Made by a program: the position numbers and the translations under genes
Shown here: positions 1 through 4,755 of the stretch, piece after piece
How the letters are laid out: every line of letters starts with the position of its first letter
Numbering within the stretch: position 1 is the first letter of the stretch
Assembly: GCA_021828635.1 (NCBI GenBank)
Contig: JAJZEJ010000650.1
Span: 1-5,643, forward strand
Source of the DNA: Chloroflexota bacterium
GTDB taxonomy: Bacteria > Chloroflexota > Ktedonobacteria > Ktedonobacterales > Ktedonobacteraceae
DNA length: 5,643 nt
Direction: 5' to 3'
Notes under the pieces: model-generated
What the model was told of the DNA's origin: nothing
The model's database searches: none
The model's input: only the letters and a program-made list of their open reading frames with translations

Positions 1-2
1 GC

Positions 3-893
3 CGTTTCCTCTTGCCGGATACTGTGGAAGGCAACGCGCAAGGTGCGGATCCGTATGCTTATGTGGGTGGCAACCCGGAGACGGAGACCGACCCCACAGG
101 CGAGTATCGCACGATTGCAGCAGGAGCGCCTGTCGGCGCTGTCGCCTACTACCCAGGTGCTTCCACCTACAGCTGGTATGGGCAAAGCTATTCGTTGACA
201 ACAAAGCCGCCATCTCTGCCGGTCTATCGCCCTATCAAGCCACCCCCAACGAAGCCGACGGTCGTACCCTTCATCAAGAAAATTGTCCAGGGGGCGAAGA
301 GCTTGAGTAATCTTGTCAATCCTGCGTCTCTTGCTCAGGGGGCGGTAGGAGCGTTCCGAAATGGTGCGAAAAACGTATGGAAAAATTACATAGACATTGC
401 CAAGAATGACCCATTGAAAGCCTCTAACACGCCTCTGTATGATTCTTTTATCAAACCACTCACTGGTGGTAGTGGGAAGATAACAGTAGCTAAGAGAGCA
501 AGAACTCTGCAGGAGTTTATGGATGGAACGGAGAATGCATCAAAAGCAATTGATATGACTGGTTTTGGACTTTCAGCATTGGGTGGTATCCTCGATGGTT
601 ATTATTCAGGAACAGCGTATTATCATAACCATCCAGGGCAAGGAGTTGCAAGAGCCGTTCTCGTTGGTGTGGTTCACGGAGTTTTCTCTGCCGGAGGTTC
701 AATCATAGGTGGTATGGCTGGCGAGGCAGCAGGTATTGTAATAGGAGGAGGCATCGGATCTGTCCCAGTGGTAACTGATGAGGTCACTACCCCTGCAGGA
801 GCAATCATTGGAGGTGTGATTGGGGCCGCAGCCGGATCATATATGGGGGGTGTAGATGGTGATGTGTGGGCAAGCGACATAATGGGTGGTTAG
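3..893 (+). CDS. Rhs/YD-repeat protein, C-terminal end (5' truncated by window)
   Basis: The reading frame is open from the window edge; the first full codon, at 3, starts the residues RFLLPD. Residues 1-33 match the end of the Rhs-associated core (RFL.PD, then DPYAYVGGNP and closing DPTG), so the TTG at 12 is internal and the gene begins upstream. Rhs proteins are large secreted or surface proteins whose shell encloses a variable C-terminal tip, often a toxin. Here the tip follows DPTG directly: a Pro-rich linker (about 68-89), a mixed region (about 90-185), then Gly/Ala-rich hydrophobic segments (about 187-202, 214-252, 265-283) with GxxxG spacing. I see no recognised nuclease or deaminase motif. 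By hand count, GC falls from about 60% (1-240) to about 42% (361-600), as expected for an exchangeable tip. The Rhs identity is strong; a membrane-inserting tip is only inferred. Confidence 0.88.
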   Translation, partial: RFLLPDTVEGNAQGADPYAYVGGNPETETDPTGEYRTIAAGAPVGAVAYYPGASTYSWYGQSYSLTTKPPSLPVYRPIKPPPTKPTVVPFIKKIVQGAKSLSNLVNPASLAQGAVGAFRNGAKNVWKNYIDIAKNDPLKASNTPLYDSFIKPLTGGSGKITVAKRARTLQEFMDGTENASKAIDMTGFGLSALGGILDGYYSGTAYYHNHPGQGVARAVLVGVVHGVFSAGGSIIGGMAGEAAGIVIGGGIGSVPVVTDEVTTPAGAIIGGVIGAAAGSYMGGVDGDVWASDIMGG

Positions 894-1184
894 GGTACTG
901 TATATTGTTTGGATCTAAACCTGCTGTTATAGGCAAAGCAGACTTGTTCACTAGAGAAAAGCGCTTTATAGGCTTTTTCTCTAGTGAACAAGGAGGAGTG
1001 ATAAGTAACATCTATTACTCCTCTTCCCTCCCTTTGTTTACTGCCATGCATGTCATATGTAGTTCTAATTATCAAAGCCTTGCGGCTTCACAACGAAAAC
1101 ATTTGGCTGCTTTTATAGCTTCGTATAGACAGAAGAGAGTGGTCATACAGAGCTGTCACAAGAGTATAAGAGCGTGAAGCTATC
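894..1184. other. Gene-free stretch between Rhs gene and downstream promoter
   Basis: No convincing coding region is seen on either strand; the short open frames here lack ribosome sites and family resemblance. It holds the long inverted repeat at 943-992 and a small hairpin at 1075-1088 (AAGCC, loop TTGC, GGCTT) with no T-run after it. An 8-base direct repeat, TTATAGGC, occurs at 927-934 and 966-973 and may be chance. Confidence 0.6.
943..992 (+). repeat. Perfect 18-bp inverted repeat (hairpin) after the Rhs gene
   Basis: The arms at 943-960 and 975-992 are exact reverse complements (CTTGTTCACTAGAGAAAA on the left) around a 14-base loop. The next inner pair, G961 with T974, is a G-U wobble in plus-strand RNA. 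The repeat lies 49 bases after the Rhs stop and could form the 3' end of that transcript. No T-run follows the right arm, so it is not a textbook intrinsic terminator. A small foldback element is an alternative. Confidence 0.7.
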
Positions 1185-1212
1185 TTGACTTAGATGAACG
1201 GTATAGTATACT
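1185..1212 (+). promoter_or_regulatory. Sigma70-like promoter for the DUF3267-like gene
   Basis: TTGACT (1185-1190) and TATACT (1207-1212) are separated by 16 bases, each one mismatch from the housekeeping consensus. Transcription would start near 1218-1220, giving a leader of about 60 bases before the TTG start at 1280. The -10 box overlaps a perfect odd palindrome, GTATAGTATAC (1201-1211), which could be an operator or just an AT-rich coincidence. The downstream gene therefore need not depend on Rhs transcription. Confidence 0.65.
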
Positions 1213-1266
1213 CATCAAGGTCATGTGTTTAGTAGCGGCAAGGTTTAGTATGTTAAGAATCCTAAA

Positions 1267-1272
1267 AAGGAG
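1267..1272 (+). promoter_or_regulatory. Ribosome binding site that selects the TTG start at 1280
   Basis: AAGGAG lies 7 bases before TTG 1280, ideal spacing. The upstream in-frame ATG at 1223 sits only a few bases from the predicted transcript start and has no usable site; ATG 1250 has only a weak AAGG. The ATG at 1273 next to this site is out of frame. Confidence 0.65.
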
Positions 1273-1279
1273 ATGTCTC

Positions 1280-1945
1280 TTGGTTTCAGAAGAAGAACTC
1301 ATAGCACCAGAGGGATATAGCTTTGCAGCTATGTTTCACTATCCACCAACCTTGATCAATATTATTGCATTTTTCACTCCTTTGTCTTGGGGTATACTCG
1401 CTATCCTGGCCGACTTGGGAGTGTTCTTACCACTCCAACGGGGACAGGTGACTATTGTGTTCCTGGTCATTTTATTCACCTCTTTCCTCGGAAGGCGAAT
1501 GATTCAAAGAGGAGTAAGCCGTTTACTAGGCTATCCTGTTTCATGGTCATCGATCTTTTCCGTTCGCATCGTCAATTATATGGCAGACTTTTCTGTTCCT
1601 TTTAGGGAGGGAGAATACCGATCCTACTGGGATTTTTTGCTGGTTGCGCTTGCCCCTTTGAGTCTCTACATTGTCTTACTGATTCCTCTGCTACTGGGAC
1701 ATTGGGGAGTACTTGGTAATATGCTAGCCTTTGTCCTTCTTGCCAGTCTTTTACCTACTATCTCTGACCTCTATTTTGTCTGTTGGCTACTGACAAAACC
1801 CAAAACATCTGTCCTCTATATGAGACGGCGGGCAGCCTTGCTCTTTGAACCCTTATCAGCCGAGCAACGCGCCCAAGCGGAAACAGAAGCACACATGCCA
1901 GAGCAACTGAAAAGGCGGAGGCACAGAAAGACTCATCACCACTAA
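1280..1945 (+). CDS. DUF3267-like polytopic membrane protein, zinc motif apparently lost
   Basis: The protein is 221 aa from TTG 1280, chosen for its Shine-Dalgarno site; the longest frame would start at ATG 1223 (240 aa). About four hydrophobic segments are visible (about 26-46, 57-71, 119-140, 144-168), followed by a charged tail ending in KRRRHRKTHHH. The pattern resembles DUF3267 putative zincin membrane peptidases: a family-like site at the end of helix 2, then an ALAPLSLY helix start, and SDLYFV in helix 4 with the usual Asp (D163). Where that family has HExxHG, this protein reads RMIQRG (73-78), followed by the expected small-residue/LLG segment. No catalytic His or Glu remains, so peptidase activity is unlikely. 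It has its own promoter and lies 386 bases after the Rhs stop. It could be a pseudoenzyme, a regulator or, speculatively, an immunity protein. The family call is by eye from memory. Confidence 0.6.
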   Translation: MVSEEELIAPEGYSFAAMFHYPPTLINIIAFFTPLSWGILAILADLGVFLPLQRGQVTIVFLVILFTSFLGRRMIQRGVSRLLGYPVSWSSIFSVRIVNYMADFSVPFREGEYRSYWDFLLVALAPLSLYIVLLIPLLLGHWGVLGNMLAFVLLASLLPTISDLYFVCWLLTKPKTSVLYMRRRAALLFEPLSAEQRAQAETEAHMPEQLKRRRHRKTHHH

Positions 1946-1986
1946 ACGTTTGTTTTGCCTGAAAAATCTCTAGTTGGATAATGAGC

Positions 1987-2070
1987 ATGGCATCCACAAG
2001 GGGTGTCACCCCATATAGTATATCACTTGTAACACATATTATATGTAGTGACGCCCCTTGTGGATGCCAT
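1987..2070 (+). repeat. Long foldback hairpin between convergent genes
   Basis: The outer arms 1987-2009 and 2048-2070 pair over 23 bases with one exception, T2004 opposite G2053. After two unpaired positions the stem resumes, 2012-2021 with 2036-2045, with one more imperfect pair (G2018-T2039). Both exceptions are G-U pairs in plus-strand RNA but A-C mismatches in minus-strand RNA, which favours a role in the plus-strand gene's transcript. A nested palindrome, GGGGTGTCACCCC, lies at 2000-2012. No T-run follows and I see no clear target-site duplication. It could be a 3'-end hairpin, a shared transcription barrier or a miniature foldback element. It starts 41 bases after one stop and ends 40 bases before the other. 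Confidence 0.75.
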
Positions 2071-2110
2071 ACTAGGGGTATTGTATTACACATCAATGTT
2101 CACCGAATCT

Positions 2111-2701
2111 TCAACTCCGCTCGTCACGAAGCTCAATATGGTATTGCTGGATTTGCTGCTGATAGCGATTCTGGATGTGGTAAAACAGCGAAATCGGCAG
2201 TGGTTCAGTAGAAGGAGTAAGCAAGCTGGGCAAACAAGAGATACGCCCAGTGCGCTCAAGTTTTCGCGCAAGGCTTTTTCTTAAAGAAGGTGCTTGACGC
2301 AGCAGAAAGGCTTCGGTGTGAGCAGCCGAGGGGATAATCTCCAAAGCGAGACGACGCTTGCCACTGACGCGCAGAGCCGCAATTTCTTCCCAGTGGATGT
2401 CTATCCGCTTCTCAAATGGATTTGGGTGCAGAGAAAACACCTGCTCATCGATGGTGAGGACAGCACCCCAGGTGAGTTGAAGCAGTGCGAGAAAGAGACC
2501 TGCACTCATTAAGACCATACCTGCCCAAACGATTGGAACACCTTTTCCCATTCCAATGAAAATAAAACTGCTGATATCAATAATGACCCCGCCAATGATA
2601 AGGAACCACAATCTTCCTCGCCCACCCCGAACAAGCAGCGGATAGATGCTCACCGCTTGCTCATCTTCCAGGCCAACAAAAAATCTCGTACTGATACTCA
2701 T
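2111..2701 (-). CDS. Two-helix membrane protein with PH-like (STM3941-like) domain
   Basis: The protein is 196 aa from the ATG at 2701, chosen because GAAGGA lies 7 bases upstream and a strong promoter at 2797-2825 fits; the longer frame from 2851 would start upstream of that promoter. After a short cytoplasmic-type N-terminus come two transmembrane segments (about 32-52 and 56-78) joined by a tight turn. A soluble domain follows (about 80-190) with a beta-rich start, VLTIDEQVFSLHP, then IDIHWEEIAALRV, the W-E-E-I strand typical of bacterial PH-like and STM3941-type proteins. A helical Gln-rich end (NRYQQQIQQYHIEL) closes it. Function is unknown; such domains are generally thought to scaffold at membranes. 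It is convergent with the DUF3267-like gene and separated from accB by a hairpin, so it is probably a single-gene unit. Confidence 0.65.
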   Translation of the reverse strand: MSISTRFFVGLEDEQAVSIYPLLVRGGRGRLWFLIIGGVIIDISSFIFIGMGKGVPIVWAGMVLMSAGLFLALLQLTWGAVLTIDEQVFSLHPNPFEKRIDIHWEEIAALRVSGKRRLALEIIPSAAHTEAFLLRQAPSLRKSLARKLERTGRISCLPSLLTPSTEPLPISLFYHIQNRYQQQIQQYHIELRDERS

Positions 2702-2708
2702 AGAGACA

Positions 2709-2714
2709 TCCTTC
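2709..2714 (-). promoter_or_regulatory. Ribosome binding site selecting the ATG at 2701
   Basis: On the minus strand GAAGGA sits 7 bases before ATG 2701. It decides for the 196-residue protein over the 246-residue open frame. The segment AAGGAtGTCTCT before this start resembles AAGGAGatGTCTCT before the gene at 1280; this may be chance. Confidence 0.65.
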
Positions 2715-2796
2715 TTTCTCTCAAAAGACCATTTCCTCTCCGCTGTCTCCATAATTTGGGGAACAAACAACAGCGTGTAATCACAGATGCAAGCAG

Positions 2797-2825
2797 AGTA
2801 TAGTACAAACGAGGAAATTTGTCGA
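2797..2825 (-). promoter_or_regulatory. Sigma70-like promoter for the PH-like membrane protein gene
   Basis: Read on the minus strand, TCGACA (2820-2825) and TATACT (2797-2802) are spaced 17 bases apart, each one mismatch from consensus. Transcription would begin near 2790, leaving a leader of about 90 bases to ATG 2701. The promoter lies downstream of the accB hairpin, so this gene can be expressed independently of the fatty-acid block. Confidence 0.6.
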
Positions 2826-2872
2826 ATTGTTGAGATAGGTTTGTTCGTCAAAATCGTTGTTCAGCAAGTAAT

Positions 2873-2906
2873 AGGGCAACCACAAGATACCTCTTGCGGT
2901 TGCCCT
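2873..2906 (-). terminator. Hairpin at the 3' end of the accC-fabF-accB transcript
   Basis: Arms of 14 bases (AGGGCAACCACAAG at 2873-2886; CTTGCGGTTGCCCT at 2893-2906) flank a 6-base loop. The only imperfect pair, A2882 with C2897, becomes a G-U pair in minus-strand RNA, so the stem is fully paired in the accB transcript. It lies 34 bases past the accB stop. There is no T-run after it in the minus direction; the T-rich tract is on the plus side, so classic intrinsic termination is uncertain. Confidence 0.55.
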
Positions 2907-2940
2907 GTTTGTTTTGTATGTTTTCTCGTGTGTGCTTGAT

Positions 2941-3405
2941 TTATAAAGGTTCCACGCGCAACAGCGCATCGCCTTTTTGCACGACTTCGCCCGTGGTGGC
3001 GGGCATAGCGACCACACGACCGGAGACCTCGGCCTGCACCTCGTTGAAGATTTTCATGGCCTCGATCAGCGCGATAACCTGTCCAACATGCACGACATCG
3101 CCAATATTGACGAAGGGCGGTGACGTGGGCGAGGATGAGGAGTAGTAGACGCCTGTGAGTGGGGCCGCGATAGCCACGCCTTCACTGCGTTTAGGCGCGG
3201 GCGCACCAGCCATCGTTGTGGGCATCGCTCCAGGCATGCCCACTTGAGCTTGCGGGGCTGTGACCATGACCATGCCCGGTTGGCGGCGAATAATGATCTC
3301 GGTACCGGCCTCGCTCAGTTCCAATTCACCGATGGAACTGCCTTCCAGTACCTGAATGAGATCCTCGACGCGCTCTAGCCACGAAGACTTTTTTTGTGTA
3401 CTCAT
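2941..3405 (-). CDS. accB: Biotin carboxyl carrier protein of acetyl-CoA carboxylase
   Basis: BCCP carries the biotin that AccC carboxylates and the carboxyltransferase uses to make malonyl-CoA, the first committed step of fatty-acid synthesis in the cytoplasm. The 154-aa length is normal for the family. The N-terminal helical region (about 8-43, WLERVEDLIQVLEGSSIGEL) matches the BCCP leader, then comes an Ala/Pro/Met-rich flexible linker (about 44-75). The biotinyl domain (about 78-154) has the APLTGVYY start and the attachment motif EAMKIF with Lys118. It ends with the typical KGDALLRVEPL strand. It starts 14 bases after the fabF stop with only a weak site (AGGTG, overlapping that stop), which suggests translational coupling to fabF. 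It is the last gene of the block. Confidence 0.95.
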   Translation of the reverse strand: MSTQKKSSWLERVEDLIQVLEGSSIGELELSEAGTEIIIRRQPGMVMVTAPQAQVGMPGAMPTTMAGAPAPKRSEGVAIAAPLTGVYYSSSSPTSPPFVNIGDVVHVGQVIALIEAMKIFNEVQAEVSGRVVAMPATTGEVVQKGDALLRVEPL

Positions 3406-3419
3406 CGTGTTCTCGACAC

Positions 3420-4676
3420 CTACTCTGCGTTCTCTGCGTTCTCTTCGTATCGCTTAAATATCAGGCTTGTGTTATGTCCGCCAAAACCCATCACATTGGA
3501 CATGGCGACGTTGATCGTCGCATGCCGCGCCTCGTTCGGCACATAATCCAGGTCACACTCAGGATCGGGGTCATACAGGTTGATGGTGGGTGGAATGATG
3601 CCGGTCAGGATGCTCTGAATCGAGACGACGGCCTCAACTGCTCCGGCAGCGCCCAGGGTATGGCCCGTCATCGATTTGGTGGAGCTGATGGCTAGTTTAT
3701 AGGCATGTTCGCCAAAGACGGTCTTGATGGCCCTGGTCTCCATCATGTCATTGGGTGGTGTTGAGGTGCCGTGTGCGTTAATATAATCTACCTGCTCAGG
3801 CGTTAGGTTGGCTTTTTGCAGCGCCCGCCGCATTGCGCGTACCAGTCCCTCGCCACCAGGGGCAGGTTCGGTAACGTGGTGCGCATCCGAAGTGCAGCCA
3901 TAGCCCACGAGTTCAGCGAGAATGGTCGCGCCACGTGCCTGGGCGTATTCCAAATCTTCTAGAATCAGCATGCCGGAACCTTCGCCCATCACAAAGCCAT
4001 CGCGTGTGGCGCTAAAGGGACGGCTGGCTCCCTGCGGATCGTCATTGCGCCGCGAGAGGGCGTGCATATTATCGAAGGCTGCCATCGCAATGGGTGTCAC
4101 AGCCATTTCGGAACCACCCGCGATCATGACTTTGGCGTCGCCGCGCCGAATGGTCTCCCAGGCTTCGCCAATGGTGTTGCCACTGGTGGCACAGGCGGAG
4201 ACGGCGGCCCAGTTTGGTCCCTTCGCGCCCGTCATGATGGAGACGATGCCGGGTGCGCCGTCGATAATCATCATGTTAATGAAGAATGGGCTGATGCGAT
4301 CTGGCCCACGTGTCTGCAAAACATTAAACTGGTCGTGCAGCGTTACCAGTCCGCCGATGCCGCTACCGATGTAAACACCGACATCATCGGCGTTATCGTC
4401 GGTAATCGCAAATTTCGCCTGCGCTAATGCCTGCTTTGTGGTCGCAATCGCTATCTGTTCATAGGGATCGTTGCGGCGTATCTCTTTGCGGTCCATGTAC
4501 TGAGATGGGTCAAAATTCCTTACCTCACCCGCAAAATGGACGCGATACTGACTGGTATCATAGTGCGTAATCGGGCCAATGCCAGATTTGCCCTGACACA
4601 GCGCGTCCCAATTGCTTGCCAGATCGTTACCTAACGATGTAATAAGTCCAATTCCGGTTACAACTACACGAGACAT
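3420..4676 (-). CDS. fabF: Beta-ketoacyl-ACP synthase II
   Basis: FabF condenses acyl-ACP with malonyl-ACP in fatty-acid chain elongation. The 418-aa protein starts at ATG 4676, which has AGGAGG 7 bases upstream; the adjacent GTG at 4679 would be too close to that site. The thiolase-fold Cys-His-His set is complete: Cys162 in VSACATSGN, His302 in NAHGTSTPPND and His339 in SMTGHTLGAAG, with Lys334 just before. The GFGGHN loop near the C-terminus is present. The region around 131-149 (PFFINMMIIDGAPGIVSIM) differs somewhat from the common PFFIP..MASG form, probably lineage variation. The C-terminus ends in YEENAENAE, an extension encoded by a 9-base tandem repeat. It lies between accC (79 bases upstream) and accB (14 bases downstream), so co-transcription is likely. 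Confidence 0.95.
   Translation of the reverse strand: MSRVVVTGIGLITSLGNDLASNWDALCQGKSGIGPITHYDTSQYRVHFAGEVRNFDPSQYMDRKEIRRNDPYEQIAIATTKQALAQAKFAITDDNADDVGVYIGSGIGGLVTLHDQFNVLQTRGPDRISPFFINMMIIDGAPGIVSIMTGAKGPNWAAVSACATSGNTIGEAWETIRRGDAKVMIAGGSEMAVTPIAMAAFDNMHALSRRNDDPQGASRPFSATRDGFVMGEGSGMLILEDLEYAQARGATILAELVGYGCTSDAHHVTEPAPGGEGLVRAMRRALQKANLTPEQVDYINAHGTSTPPNDMMETRAIKTVFGEHAYKLAISSTKSMTGHTLGAAGAVEAVVSIQSILTGIIPPTINLYDPDPECDLDYVPNEARHATINVAMSNVMGFGGHNTSLIFKRYEENAENAE
3423..3443 (-). repeat. 9-base tandem repeat forming the fabF C-terminal tail
   Basis: In the fabF sense the last codons are two copies of GAGAACGCA plus a partial third, GAG, just before the TAG stop; they encode ENAENAE. On the plus strand this reads as CTCTGCGTT units, similar to short CTCTGCG-type repeats I recall from cyanobacterial and Chloroflexota genomes. 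It adds a few charged residues past the usual end of FabF. Confidence 0.75.
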
Positions 4677-4683
4677 CACTTCA

Positions 4684-4689
4684 CCTCCT
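4684..4689 (-). promoter_or_regulatory. Strong Shine-Dalgarno site for fabF
   Basis: On the minus strand AGGAGG, part of AGGAGGTGA, matches the 16S rRNA tail very well. It lies 7 bases before ATG 4676 and only 4 before GTG 4679, which decides for the ATG. The rest of the accC-fabF gap shows no convincing promoter. Confidence 0.8.
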
Positions 4690-4755
4690 GCATATCGATG
4701 TCATATTCTTTGCTAGCACGTTTATAATCATCCGGCTGATGTCATAGACTATCTA

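Noticed and set aside
12..14. TTG at 12 as the start of the Rhs gene
   Set aside because: The frame is open upstream to the window edge and the preceding codons (RFL) continue the Rhs core pattern, so the gene begins outside the window.
612..640. YYHNHPG in the Rhs tip as an HNH-type nuclease motif
   Set aside because: The short His-rich string lacks the surrounding conserved residues of HNH nucleases and sits among hydrophobic glycine-rich segments.
866..1177. Small open frames over the 943-992 inverted repeat as an immunity gene
   Set aside because: The translations are dictated by the palindrome, lack a ribosome site and show no domain pattern.
1223..1279. Upstream starts (ATG 1223, ATG 1250) for the DUF3267-like gene
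   Set aside because: ATG 1223 falls at the predicted transcript start without a ribosome site, and ATG 1250 has a poor one. TTG 1280 has AAGGAG at ideal spacing.
1758..2096. Minus-strand open frame across the end of the DUF3267-like gene and the hairpin
   Set aside because: It overlaps a better-supported gene and the inverted repeat, and its translation resembles nothing I recognise.
2702..2851. N-terminal extension of the PH-like membrane protein to 2851
   Set aside because: The promoter at 2797-2825 lies inside it and the best ribosome site serves ATG 2701.
943..2906. Intergenic inverted repeats as a CRISPR array or shared repeat family
   Set aside because: The three stems have unrelated sequences and no regular spacing, so they are separate hairpins.
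3922..4427. Long open frames antisense to fabF
   Set aside because: They are shadows of the conserved fabF coding frame, with no ribosome site or family resemblance.
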